Source: Cladorhizidae sp. MBARI D1340-BT2
Taxonomy: Eukaryota > Porifera > Demospongiae > Poecilosclerida > Cladorhizidae
Direction: 5' to 3'
NCBI GenBank assembly: GCA_028752905.1
Contig: JAQNBH010000006.1
Span: forward strand, 30,602,363-30,666,362
Length of the DNA: 64,000 nt
Shown here: positions 35,560 to 47,345 of the stretch, one piece after another
Numbering within the stretch: position 1 is the first letter of the stretch
Layout: each line of letters begins with the position of its first letter
The notes under the pieces: generated by a model
The model's database searches: none
What the model was told of the DNA's origin: nothing
What the model saw: the letters and a program-made list of their open reading frames with translations, nothing else
Program-made: the position numbers and the translations under genes

Positions 35560-36188
35560 CTAACCCTTGAAGGTTTCTTGCCTCAATATCTCTTCTATTG
35601 CCTCATCTCCCTTGTACATATACCCACTCAGCAATTCATCATCAGCAGAAGAATTGATGTGAGTGTCCTCCTCCCCAAGAGGACTGGTATCGGTGCTCAC
35701 TTCCTCTACTTCTGTTAATAAGCTATCTGTCTCATGGTCAACAGGATCGCAAGCAACTAGTTTAGGTTGTTTTGGCTTCCTTCCTTCTGGGTTTGGGTAT
35801 TGGTTTTTCATGCATTTTGGGTAGTGTAAGGGGTAGCAGCCTAGTGCAAGTGCCAGCAGCCTAGTGCAAGTGCCATCCTTGCTATCTTCAATCTGGTTAG
35901 CGGCTTTCTCTGCCACTAGTGCCTGACTTTGAACCCTGGTAATGGCAGGTAATGGTACAGGATTGTCTGCCAGCACCCTTTGCTTGGATCTTCCAGCAAC
36001 CCAAGACCTCACCCAGGGGTGGTCCTTTCCCAACAATACATGCTTTGTATCCTTACCCACTACAAAAACATCCATAGACTGAGTGATTCCATCTACCTTT
36101 AAGTCTATGGTTGCTGTTTTAAATGTGACGACCCTATGATTAGCTAGTCTTGCCTTAGCTGTCTTGCCAGTGAAACATTCAGTTGGTA
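35560..36188 (-). pseudogene. Protease C-terminal part and spacer of the LTR element
   Basis: After a frameshift just downstream of the DTGA motif, the minus frame reads MDVFVVGKDTKHVLLGKDHP, the flap and C-terminal strands of a retropepsin with HVLLGKD in place of ILG.D. A long linker follows, with basic then acidic segments and no motif I recognise, including a short duplicated phrase (CTRLLALALGC) mirrored by the direct repeat GTGCAAGTGCCA at 35845-35875. Confidence 0.7.
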
Positions 36189-37280
36189 CTAACCTAGCTG
36201 CTTTGTGGCACCAGTGTCAATGAGGCACCTACACGGTCTACCATTTATGTCCCCGGTTCTGAGCAACTCCTGAATTATCTCAGCCTCAGACTCAAAACTA
36301 ATCATGCCTAGCCTGGCTTTGACCTTACTGTTTGGGCCATACCTCTTAAAATGCCTTGTTTCATTGCATTCAAAGAAAACTATGTCCTTAGGAAATGATC
36401 TACACCTCTGTGGAACACCGGCTACACCTTGGCCACCAACCCAATCATGCTCAATGGGAGACCCCCCATCTCTACCCTTAGTTAGGTGCCCACCTGATCC
36501 ATTAGTAGGTGTCTGTTTCCTGGGATTGTTGTAGGCCATCTTTCTGCCGGAGTGTTGTCCCTCCAATTGTCTCTTGTGCATCTTGCTTCTTTCGTGAAAG
36601 GATTTTGATTCCCAAGTAGCTTCCAGCTCATCGATAATCTCCGGAGTATCCTTGTAAGTATTACCTCTCACTGCATGGTATACCTCTGGCGAGTAGTAAA
36701 GCGTCAACGTTCCTCGAAACATCTCCATCGTGAAGTCCTTTTTGCTTTCCATCTGCATTGCGAATCTCTTGATGCTCTTTGTAATCGGAGTGAGATTGTG
36801 TCTAGGTGACAGGTTGTCTTTTGGTGTGTCTCTCCAAATAGTTTTTATTGCTCTAGTATCTGTACAACCCAGATGCTCAAGCAGCGAAGTCTTCAATGTT
36901 TATTAATGTACGCTCAGGTCCAGTTCCTGAAAAGCTTCCATCAATTTCCCGGAGACTTGCTTCCGTAATATAATGGTCCTCTCTGTTACTGGAAGTCCCA
37001 CCTCTGTTGGTGTTTGTTCAAAGTTTCTCAGGTAAGCTTCTGGGTCGATTAGTTCATCCATTTTGTGAAGTGCCTGCAGTGCTGTTCTCTTCAATTGCTC
37101 AGATTCCCTTGTAGAAGTACTGGTTTGTAGGAACTCTCTTGTGAGCTTGTAGAAGGCTGCATTTTCCTCTACCAATTTTGTTTGCAGGTCATTTTGCTGC
37201 TTTTCTTCCTTTGCATGCTCCATTGTTGTTCTCAACCTCTCCTCCCTTTCCTGATTCATTGATGCTATCATAGTTGCCAT
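36189..37280 (-). pseudogene. gag, nucleocapsid and protease start of the LTR element
   Basis: An ATG at 37280 opens a charged helical N-terminus (REERLRTTMEHAKEEKQQ). EQLKRTALQALHKMDELIDP leads into a capsid-like region (ILRKQVSGKLMEAFQELDL). Two adjacent stops at about 36900 interrupt it, after which the same frame continues (LLEHLGCTDTRAIKTIWR). The zinc knuckle near 36370 is degenerate (FECNETRHFKRYG; first and last Cys lost). The frame ends just past the aspartic protease motif LIDTGATK near 36210. Confidence 0.8.
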
Positions 37281-37440
37281 AGCAGTGCCATAGAGTCGGC
37301 AGACGCTTCAGTGTTGAATGAACTAGTTGCTGTCTGTTCTGTCTTCTTGTCGCTGATCTTGTTGGACTTTGAACGTGTTTGGACGATGCTTGGATCCGTG
37401 CTTCGGTTGGTAGTGATGGTTAGTGATGGTGATTGTGTTC

Positions 37441-37456
37441 TGCACCGCTGCTACCA
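37441..37456 (-). promoter_or_regulatory. tRNA primer-binding site
   Basis: Two bases inside the 5' LTR the minus strand reads TGGTAGCAGCGGTGCA. TGGTAGCAG complements a tRNA 3' end CTGCTACCA, as in initiator Met tRNA; the last bases fit less well. Confidence 0.65.
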
Positions 37457-37458
37457 TG

Positions 37459-37839
37459 TGTTGAGGGTTAGTCCAGTCAAACTCTCAAGTGATGGTATCA
37501 ATTGCTGCCACCAGAGCTATGCTTATGTAAATAGCACCCGTATCTTGCAATCAGAGAATTTAGATTATTAATGAAGACACAAGGTTGCAATTACAGGACA
37601 AGGCAAAGCTCCTGAACCTCGGTCAGTCAGGGTTCTTATACCCTGACTTCCCAGGAAACAGGATGTCACACATTCTTACATACACTCAGCAAAGTTCCAT
37701 ATATATAACTGGGTAGGCCCACATATTATAATATCTAAGTCTGTTTGGTGCGACATAACTTGGTAATGTTCCCTCAGTACTCTATGTATTAATGCCTAAT
37801 GGTCATCCATGGTCCATGTTGATGGGTCTGCCCTCAACT
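37459..37839 (-). repeat. 5' LTR of the retrotransposon
   Basis: TGTTGAGGGTTAG ... GCCCTCAACT on the plus strand. The final base should be A by comparison with the other LTR. As the 5' LTR of a minus-strand element it would hold the promoter. Confidence 0.9.
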
Positions 37840-37856
37840 GACATGTCCATACATCA

Positions 37857-38045
37857 ACTTGTGATATATATTTACAATACCTGCATGAAAATGTGTACAA
37901 TACCTGCCTGAAGATGTGATATATATTTATAATACCTGCTTGCAACAACTGCCTGAAGATGAGATATATATTTACAATACCTGCCTGTAGATGTGATATA
38001 TATTTACAATACCTGCATGAAGATGTGATATATATTTAAATATGT
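37857..38045. repeat. Tandem repeat, unit about 38 bp
   Basis: GATGTGATATATATTTAC followed by AATACCTGCCTGA/ATGA repeats five times, with one truncated unit. Confidence 0.8.
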
Positions 38046-38194
38046 GATATTACCTAACGGAGTTACACTGATGAGCATGCACACAACAATGCAACAGACC
38101 AATATCCAATGGTGTGCTCTATTCAAAAACACCATATATATGATACATATTGTAAACTATGTAGGCAGCATCAAGGAAGCTTAAACTTCCGCCC

Positions 38195-38650
38195 CCTTTC
38201 CCCCCCTCCCCCCCCCCCCCCAAAAAAAACCAGATGCATGTGACACTTGCATCATGGAATTTGCACCTACAAATCTAAATAATGCACGTCCATGTTATTC
38301 ATTTCCTCAGATTACTTGAAATGATGTTAGCATGTTAGAGCTAGCTCTAGGTGAGGATGTGCTGTCTGTGTTTCTCTCCATTTACTGCCACTGCTTAGTT
38401 AGAGATACCTCTAGGTCGGAATGTGCTGACTGTGTTACTCTCCAGCTGTTCGCTCTGCTTTAACTATTATTGTTCGTGATACTAGCAATGATGTTGGCAT
38501 GTTAGAGCTAGCTCTAGGTATGTTCTCTCTGTTTTTCTCTCCAGCTTCTGCCTCTGCTTAGTTAGAGCTAGTTCCAGGTGGCGATGTGCTGAATGTGTTG
38601 TTCTTCAGCTGCTGATTCTACTTTAGCTATTGTTGTTTGTGTTGCTTGGA
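38195..38650. repeat. C-tract followed by a two-copy long tandem repeat
   Basis: A run of C with a short T/C lead covers 38195-38221. From 38327 a segment of about 170 bp (GATGTTAGCATGTTAGAGC, then CTCTAGGT, then CTGCTTAGTTAGAG) is repeated from 38488, with shorter internal repeats of 'gatgtgctg..tgtgtt'. Confidence 0.65.
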
Positions 38651-39029
38651 TGCTCTAACAACTTCTAACTCCTTGACTTCAGCTCCATCCAAGCATGTAA
38701 TTGGAATGCCATCGCTCTCCTTCTAGTCGGCTCCACATATGATTTTGTCACAGTCTATCTCCTCAGTGCTTACTACATGTGCCTACCCTAACCCCAGAGG
38801 GATGACAAGAGCATATTTGGTGCTTGCTACCTTGAGGCTTGATAAATACCTGAAGAAGTATATAAATATATGTATGTTATACATTTATATTTAACATATC
38901 TTGAGTAGACTTCTGTTAACCGTACAAAAGCTCATTACAATTTTTCTGACCAATTGATACCAGGCCATCGATTGCTGTGAGTCTTTATTGCACTAGTCCC
39001 TAGTTTGCAAGAGATAAAAGACTGGTATG

Positions 39030-39132
39030 CTAGGCTAGGCCTAGGGATAGGCATTTGGCTAGGGCTAAGTCTTGGGCTAGGGCTGGGAGACTGACTAAGG
39101 CCTGGACTAAGGCTAAATCTAGGGCTAGGGGG
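39030..39132. repeat. GGGCTAGG/GGCTAAGG degenerate minisatellite
   Basis: Repeats of GGCTAGGGCTAAGTC-like text are the complement-type match to the 24-bp array at 7814-8030. The repeated CTGGTATGCTGGTGATTGGG phrase next to it (39170-39240) is a second short duplication. Confidence 0.6.
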
Positions 39133-39454
39133 CATTTCTGATGCCTCAGGCATTGGATCTGGTGAAAAGATTTGTGTATTGGTGATTGGGAATTGAATCC
39201 GGTGAAAAGACTGGTATGCTGGTGATTGGGCATTGGATCTGATAATAGCTAGCTCTATCAGGAAACAAATTGCAGACCATTTACCATTTCAATGCTGAAA
39301 ATACAGCAAAGAGATAGAATTTTTCTGCTATAGTGTGTGGTAAAGATGCAGATCATATGTAGCTAATAATGGGCTGCCTATACATAAAGCCACAGCCAGA
39401 CGGCTTCTTATGGTGAAGCCGTTATAGTGTCTCTCCTTGTGCGTATGTATGTGT

Positions 39455-39600
39455 GTATTGTGTGGCAATATGTGTGTGTGTGTGTGTCAGTGAGTGAATG
39501 TGTGTGTGTGTGAGTGAGTGTGATTGTGGATTATGTATATATGTATGTATGTGGTGTGGTTTGGTGTGTCTGTAGTAGTGTGTGTGTGCATAGTTAGAGA
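39455..39600. repeat. (TG)n microsatellite region
   Basis: Long TG and TGAG runs with interruptions explain the His/Thr-rich ORF on the minus strand. Confidence 0.9.
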
Positions 39601-39604
39601 GCAC

Positions 39605-42600
39605 GTTGGTCTTTGTGTGTTAGTTAGAAGTCCACAAAGCAACACATAGTTGACTATGTAACCCAAGCTTATCTAGTGGTGGTCATAGTTGTGATGGTAT
39701 GGTGTGTGCCAGTGATTTTGATGATTGAAGGGATGAGAGATTGAGTACTAATTCCCCAATATCGCAGGTAATGTCTACAACTCCTGTAAATAAACTAGGT
39801 CAGTCATAATAGTGCAGCGGGTCATCAAACTAGTAGGTAATTTGCCGGCAAATGGGAGTCAACAGAGGTCTAGTGTTAATATGGCACATGTGAGGATTCC
39901 CACTCAAGATACCAATTGAAGCAGAGTCACAAAGCAGAGGGCATTGCACAAATATTAACCGAGCACATCCCACATATTCCTCATTATACCATCCTATCAC
40001 TTCCAGATTTCTGGAAATAGCTGCTCGAGAGAAAGCTTATCCTCAACAGTCAACACGCATGAGGGATATAGTAGCCTCAGAGTTCATGCTCTCCCAGTCT
40101 TGTAGTCAGAGTCAAGATTAGGTATCAAGAAATTTGACCTTCGTCGACGTATAGATAACCCAGGCATTGTGCCCGATCTTGATGCACTGGGACTGGCCTA
40201 AGTTTGTGTATTATCACAGCTTTGCATCACTTCATATCACTTCATTTTAGACTTGATCTTGTCATTGTATAAAATTGTGCTAATTGCTTAACTAGAAGCA
40301 CCAATTGCACACTTCAACATGCACATGCATAAGCAATGAAGGATGTTGTCTGTGAGTTACCATTCCCCATTGGTCACATGAGCCGGAGGTCACTAGAGAA
40401 TATATGGTATCCAGATCATTTGGATTTGACACTCCATTTGTGTTGAAACCCAACCATGTTAGTTATCGACACCAGCTATCCATAACTCTACATAAAAATG
40501 AGGTTGTAGGTTTTGGTCATGTCCCTAGGTTTAGTCCTTGTGAGAGACACAGGGGCGATACAAATGTATCGGACTCAGCTCCGACAGCTGAAATGTTCGG
40601 AAAAATGATCATTATCGACATTCTTGTCGAGACTTTGTTATCTTAGTGCAGGCACTGATCGAACTTCAGCGAGGAGATATGCAGGTTCCCTCATTCTTCA
40701 CGATATCATGGACAATGTCGACTTTGGCTGCCACACTCGGGTTAAGGTTCTCCCCTTCTTCTTGATAGATGGACCTTCAGCTTATCCTTGGTAGTGAGGA
40801 CTAGCCTTCCTTCTCTTCTGAGTAACTATGGCTGTGCTAAATTCTATTGACAGGAGAGAGAGAAGCGAATAGCATAGAGCCCATGCCACACCAATGAGAA
40901 CACACATCATGAAAAATAATGTACATGAGCATGAGGTGTGGCTTGACAGATCCATCACATGACCGAGTTGTTACTGTGTATTAATTTAACAGTGACGTTC
41001 AATTAGGAAGACACAACACAGCTAAAGTAGTCCTAGTCAGCAATCATTTCGAACAATCAATATTGATGTTGTTTGAATTCATAATTCAAAGCAACAACTG
41101 GCTACAGCTATCAAGTGTAGTAATTACCTACACAACAAGCATTGAAATTGGACTTTACTTTCTCTGAGATAAAATTTACTTTTAATTTGAGAAGCCTTTT
41201 CGGTTCTTTTCCCGCTTCCTGTATCTTGATCGTCTCCATCTCCTATTAAATATTCACTGCTAATATCATTACAACCCTCAACACAATATTTCTAGAGGTA
41301 TATGCCATCAACTTGATATCAAGTTCAAGAAAAGTGTTCTGAAAATACTGGGGAAAGGGCATAGGTATGCATTACCAAGAGCCTACTACAACGGCAAAGG
41401 TATGACGTTACCAAGAGCCTAGTGCAAGGGCAATGGAAAAAAGTGATTGAGATTAGGGCATGGGAGAATCAATGGTGACTGTATGCTAGGCTAGGGCAAG
41501 GATCCACATGCATGACATCATGTGAAGATGGAAAATCTTTAAAGTGGTGCTAATACGACATTGACTATGATATCAATTACACCGTCATGAAGGCATTATT
41601 ACTAAATTAGTTGATATACAGGTATTTTATTTTTCATGGTATTGTGTGTGTGGGGAGTAAGGCATACAGGCAGTGGAAATTGGATCTTGCTTGCTCACTC
41701 ATGAAAAGACTTCAGAGCATGAGAATGAAGGATAAAGTTTCACTCCATTTCCACCGCTCAACACATGGAACTGGAAACACTGGTGAATACTGGCAGTCGA
41801 TAATTTATATTGTGCTGTCCCTAGGTGCATGCCAAAGGTTGCAAGCACTTGCATTCTTGTAAATGTTTGACAAGGAATACTCAGAATGTGAGTTTGATAG
41901 CTCTGGATTTATCATGCCACCTCCACCCCATTGCAAGGATCCTAAGTTTGACTGGGGAAGGTTCATGTATGAGTATACAACCAACATTTAGTTAGAGTGA
42001 GGCACTGGTGATTGTACATTTTATAATAACCCTGCCCAATTATTAACTTTGAAGTTGCTAGCTCCACCACTTGTGCTGACCAGACTCGATATGCTTTTGG
42101 TGTGCATGACAACAATTGTTTTTTTGTTTGCAATTAGCCAAAACAATTAGATATCCATTGGCCATCCATGCTTGGCTCTGTCCCGGAAGTGTTGCTAGGC
42201 TCTGATCCAGCTGTGTAGGGTGAAGCCAGCTTAAGTTGGTAGGTTTGCACCGAGCAGCAAATGCACTAGCACTTCCCTCAAACAGCAAAGGCAAATAGCT
42301 CATTTAATCGTGTGAGCTTTTAACGCTGAAAAATCTGCTCACCAGTTTTATACATTTAGAATGATGATTTAAATGTTAATGGGTCATCAAACTGTACTTG
42401 GCTATATAGATTTTTTGCTCCCTTCTTTCTTAGCAGTTTGTTGGAAAAGATTGTTTTCTTGTAATAATTATTCATTATTCCTGATCAAAGATAGAGCATC
42501 AATAGCATAATCATTGAGTGAGTAAATTTTAGTCGATCATCGAGAAAGTCTACACTGTCAACTGAGAGTTGGCTGAGTACTAATATTCCTAATATTATTC

Positions 42601-43990
42601 CTGATGAAGGCTAGAGCATCTAGTCAAAATGTCGAGAGAGTAAATTTCCAAGTTAATTACCGAGAAGATCATTGTACTAGTACAACTACTATTGCTACTA
42701 CTATAAAATTCAGGTGGGAGTGGGTAGCATCAGGGTGTCGATGTGTGGCAGCATCTGTCACTACAAGAAATGTGAACTATATAGCCTCCACAATAGCCAC
42801 ACAATAACAAACCTGACTATTCCTTACTTGTCTTTGACAAATGAATCAACTGCCTTAGGCAAGTTGATGTTGATCATCAATCAATGGCTACAAAGGCAAC
42901 CAGGCAACATAAATGCCCCCCAAAAATGAGTGACTCTCCAGACCTAATAATATTAATATAGGGGTGGTGAGAAAGTTTCTCTACCAACTATATAGCTATC
43001 TGGGGCTATAGTATACAAGGTTTTCTACAGCTGTAAGGTCATGTCATGCTATAGGTTTATAAGAGACAAAAACATGCAAGAAAGGTATAACAATATTTAA
43101 TTAAAGTTCTAAACTAGAGCTAGCTATCGAGTGCTTTTACCTAGCTATGTGTACATAATCGTACATCAATAATTCAGTTGAAAACAGTATCATCCAAGAG
43201 GGTGATGTGGCAGTGGACCATGCCTTTAGGCCTCTCAGCATTGTCCAGTTCAGGCGCTTAAGGGAGACTACGTAGGTGTTGTGGTTCTACCTAAAACTTC
43301 AAACTCACCTCAGAAGTGCCATTGGATGGTCCAGTTTCCAATTTGTAGCTTGGTCAAACTGCCGAAGTTTTTCTCTTTCAGAACATACAATACTTTAAAG
43401 GTTGTACTCCGCATATATTGGTTGGTAAAGTTACCTGAGGTGATAATTAGAAGAAAACCAGGAAGCCCAGCTGAGAGCACCCAACAACAACGCCGTAGTT
43501 ACAACAAGCTTCAAAGGGCCACTATTTTTTTTTGGCAAACCACAAATGTGTACCAACGAGCAGCTCTTTCCAAACTATGCTCAGCAAAAATCTACAGGTA
43601 AGAGCAGTGCAATGGTTTAAGGAATAAGATTGACATTTGGTGGTTGGTGCTGAATAATAATCACATTAGCAAAACACTAGTGGAACTAGCTACAATTCAT
43701 GCCTCAAAAACACTGAGATAAATATTATTCAGTACGTCCGACATTCATATATTGCTTAATTAATGGAGTTATTTCATTTCAAGACAAGTGATTTCATGCC
43801 TGAAAGGAAAGCTAGGTGCAAATGGTGAAGAGAAGACTGTACAAGGCAAAGCAGAATTATTATGTTCCACAACTGCAGTAGACAACAGTTAGGTAATAGT
43901 CCTTGATGAGTTCTTGGACATCTCATAGGCTATGGTAAATAGAGGCTGGAATGGCATCCCTTCGCCGACAACATGCCTGCAGATTTGGAC
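39605..43990. other. Long stretch without a recognised gene
   Basis: Short ORFs here (for example 40404-40646, 41611-41862, 43281-43601) show no family motif that I recognise. The phrase KKFDLRRRIDNPGIVPDLDAL can be read at about 40130-40200 and could be an exon end, but nothing supports it. At 42475-42665 two copies of the 'tattcctgat..aag..tagagcat' family related to 10521-10672 lie in tandem. Confidence 0.4.
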
Positions 43991-44156
43991 TCAGTTTGGA
44001 AGGACCACAGGAAAAAGACACACAGGACCACTGCAGCAGTTCAAGTGCTTAGGAAGGTCCGAGTTCATCTTGTTGAAATCTAAAATGGGAGGCCTGGGAC
44101 ATGTATCCGAGACGATCTCCTTCATCGGATGAATCAGCTCAAATCTAAGGTCATTT

Positions 44157-45297
44157 TCAATGCTGCTCTGCATGACGGAAAAGAGGCGTAGCCTGTTCAG
44201 TTTGGAAAGTGTTTTCTTTACCTTCCTTGGCCACACAACTACCCAGGAGTGCTCTCATCTCGTCTTCATCCAACCCTGAAATAAGCTGCACTAAACATGA
44301 ACCAACCAAGCTGTCTTGTGCATTAGTTTGCGGTGTGATCTCGCGCCAACGACCACTCACGTGAAATTTGTATAAGCAATTCCTTTCCTCCACAAACTAC
44401 AGCATTCCTTTCATGCATGAAGCTTCATTTGGGAACTTCCTCCATAAAATAGGTTGGAAACTTTCAAGCTGAAAAGAACACTCCTCTCGTAAATCAAAGA
44501 TGAGAAATTATTCTTCGAGATGTGGCCTGCTTCTTTAGCTTCCTGCATGCTTCCTTCCTTTAACCCTCTTTTATCTCTCCTGGCTCATACATCCACCCTC
44601 CATGTATAAACAGCGCTGGCCACTTCATGAGACACCACAGTGAATTTGGATACCCTACTCACCTCTATCAGGTAATGCAGAGGAATAGCACACTTCATGC
44701 ATGGGTAAATCCGACAACCCAGGACATAATCAGACTTAAATTCACATGCTTTGCCAGGCTGTGACTCAGAAACGTGGTCTTTCTTGTTCCTGTCTATGAC
44801 ATCAGCATATTGGAGTTGGCTATCAGCTGCAGCGGGGTATGTTTCACCACTCTTAAATTTGGCTACAAGAGCGTAGGTGTCCACAACAGTCACTACAGCA
44901 TCAAGGAGGATTCTGTACATCCTCCCATATTCCTGTTCTAGTGTAACTATAGTGGCCAAGGGGTTGTCATTCCACTGCTCTCGATGAGGAGGTAATCAAA
45001 CTTCCCTATATCAACATCCTGCAACAGATTCCAAACTGCTGTTTGAAACTCACCCAAAATTGAACAGCAGAGACAGCCATTGGTAAATCTACCACTGAAT
45101 CTTGGCTTTCGTTCCTCTTTACTATCTGACGGTTTAAGTTGACAGAGGCGAAATCATTCACAGCATCTGCAACCCTCAAATTCTGCTTGTTAGAAAGCAT
45201 AATAGTCAAGGAGATTAGTTCTTTCAGCTACAAGGAAGCCCTTGATCAGGGTAACTGGGAGCTTTCTCTTCTTTCCAGCCCAAGCTTGGTCCTCCAT
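44157..45297 (-). pseudogene. COG0523 (CobW/ZNG1-type) GTPase metallochaperone pseudogene
   Basis: On the minus strand an ATG at 45297 opens MEDQAWAGKKRKLPVTLIKG. A damaged P-loop follows (GFLVAERTN where the family has GFLGAGKTT). After a frameshift come NLRVADAVNDFASVNL, then NGCLCC, the family's CXCC metal-binding motif, in frame with KFDYLLIESSGM. After a third shift, EYGRMYRILLDAVVTVVD leads to the base-recognition motif RNKKD. The C-terminal domain is recognisable as GRWREI and LDEDEMRALLGSC near 44240. Total span is about 380 codons, normal for the family, with no intron seen. These proteins move Zn or Co to client enzymes using GTP. The VND..SVN variant looks more like bacterial COG0523 proteins than animal ZNG1, by memory only. 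Confidence 0.75.
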
Positions 45298-45299
45298 GT

Positions 45300-45769
45300 G
45301 AATGTAGATGTTACATAAACTATCCATCTTCCAGTAGTTCAACTCGGTAATGTAACAACTTCAGTACGGCATTAACCAGCATGCTCTCATATCATGCTTA
45401 GTTAGCAGATAAGTGTGCACCACTTGCCCCGCCAGCCTCAGTAGTGTTACATGCTCTTGATTTTTATAAGAGAAGTGTGTGCATGTCTTATTGGGATCTA
45501 GGATCATCATATTACCTTCTTGCACCAATTCATTACAACTATTTTGACCTAAATCCAATCATATTACTGAATACAGTAGCTATGTGCCTCCTAATTCATA
45601 TCACCTTGGCCTGTTCTCTTATCTGAACGAAACTTGCGCTATGGGCAAAGTAATAATAATGTATCACTTTAACTTCACTGATATCAACTGAGCCTCACTT
45701 ACCAATCCGTCCATGAATTCTTCGATGTTCTGTGACCTCAGTCTTTAACTGTACACTGCATCTGTTTAT
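45300..45769. other. No gene recognised
   Basis: A spacer between the GTPase pseudogene and the non-LTR relic; the two overlapping ORFs near 45361-45626 have no motif. Confidence 0.35.
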
Positions 45770-47345
45770 AACTAGCCCTACTCAAACTGGCAATATCCTT
45801 GATTTTGTCATTACCAAACCATGCTGAGCTCATCCTTTATTCCACTTTCTGGTCAAGTTGGATCAATTCAAGTTACCTCATTTATAACTACTGCCATTCC
45901 CACACAACCTCATCATGCAAGATTTTTTAATCTCTCTCTCTAAAGCTGACATGGATGGCCTAAATGACTTCCATTTGATTTTTTATTTTCACCCACTTAC
46001 TTTCTCTAAATGATACAGAATATGTATGCTTAGCACTAAAATCAGTAATCACCAATATTGTGTCAGTATTAAAAAATCGTCACCAGCGACCGAAATATTT
46101 TTCTCCAATAATAAAGTATTCTCTCAAAAGCAGAACAAAGTACTGGATGGCTTCTTCTACCTCCAACTATGAGCAAATACTACTCTCCATGACCCACCAA
46201 CTTCAGTTCCAAATGTCCAAAGTAAAAAGATCATATTAATATTGTGAAAGACAACTGCATTAACAACCCAGCCAGAATATACATATGATAGTATTACAGG
46301 AGGACTCCTTCTATCTCCAACTATATATGAGCAATCACTCTCCTTAACCCACCAACTTCAGATCCAAATGTTCGAAGCATAAAGAATATCATGAAATACA
46401 ACTGCATTAACAGCCTAGCCAGAATAAACATAGTATACACATTCCGATGATAGCTCTGCAACTACCTCTACTCGCTATGAAAGGGACAGTCTGCAGAACA
46501 GCTGCTTCAATTCTGTTTTCACTAGGAGCCCGCTCATCCTTCCACAGCAGTACTCATGCCTATTTCCTCGGAAATCCAGGTTACCTTTACCATCTCTGCT
46601 GAGGAAGTGTATGGATATCCTTAGTAAAGCTTGACCAAAACCAAGGTAAAGAAATTGATGGAATGCATCAAACACTACACAGCTTTGGCTGTCTATAAAA
46701 TCTGTTCTCCCTGAGCATCATGGACCAGTACATTGCAGCTGATTGGTACATATACAACATTATTCCAATTTATAAATCAGGGAATAAGCCCTTGGGCGCC
46801 AACTACAGACCAATAGCTCGTCTCTAAAATTATAGAGAAACTGGTCTATGACAAGATAATCAGCTTTGCTACTTATTCAATCTAAACCATATTGCAGAAA
46901 AATAGTTTCACCCTTCAACTGCTGTTGCTATTGATGAGAACTGACTATTTATTGTAATGGCTATCACAACTCAAAAGTTGAACCATCTACCGAGGCTTTT
47001 TATAGTGTCCCCCATGGTGAACTTCTATTCAAGTAGTCCTGCATTGTAATTACTAGAGACATATGGAACTGGTTTGGGACATATCTGTCTTCTGGCACCT
47101 ACTGTGTCTCTCTCGGACTGCCCCAAGGAAGTATCTTTAAATCTCTATTATTAATTATCTACATTAAAGTTTGTACTAAGTTCTCCAACATCTTCATCAT
47201 TGCTGATCCCACCCAATACATCAAACTGGTATGGAATGTGAACGACTGCTACCAACTTCAACATGACATAGACTCACTCCCTGGGTAGCTGGAGTTCAAA
47301 TAAAAAACTCAACTTCAATATTAAAATATGTGTATAGTGCAGGAA
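45770..47345 (+). pseudogene. Non-LTR (LINE) reverse transcriptase relic
   Basis: Recognisable blocks on the plus strand lie in shifting frames. Near 45770, PTQTGNILDFVITKP looks like the end of an endonuclease domain (PT...LDLV). Near 46490, SLQNSCFNSVFT resembles the linker motif F..VF. From 46750 come IIPIYKSGNKPLGANYRPIA, FYSVPHGEL, and then VSLGLPQGSIFKSLLLIIYI near 47110. The catalytic box is mutated to IIADPTQY where FADDT is expected. The LQHDIDSLPG block near 47260 ends the similarity. There are many stops and frameshifts, so it is long dead. The clade (jockey/CR1-like) is undecided. Confidence 0.75.

Larger units (their letters stand above)
33079..37839 (-). mobile_element. LTR retrotransposon, Ty3/gypsy type with integrase before reverse transcriptase
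   Basis: Two LTRs of about 381 bp bound it. The flanks GACAC (33074-33078) and GACAT (37840-37844) are a one-mismatch 5-bp duplication. It reads on the minus strand: LTR, primer site, gag, zinc knuckle, protease, integrase remnants, reverse transcriptase, RNase H, LTR. No integrase follows RNase H. That order differs from ordinary Ty3/gypsy (RT-RH-IN) and matches Ty1/copia and the Gmr1-like group of gypsy elements. All reading frames are broken and the integrase core is missing, so it cannot move on its own. Confidence 0.85.

Noticed and set aside
36304..36534. Plus-strand ORF in the LTR element
   Set aside because: Antisense of gag/nucleocapsid on minus.
39422..39604. His/Thr-rich minus ORF
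   Set aside because: Translation of a TG microsatellite.
43991..44236. 81-codon minus ORF at the end of the GTPase pseudogene
   Set aside because: It overlaps in another frame the LDEDEMRALLGSC segment that fits the family; no independent support.
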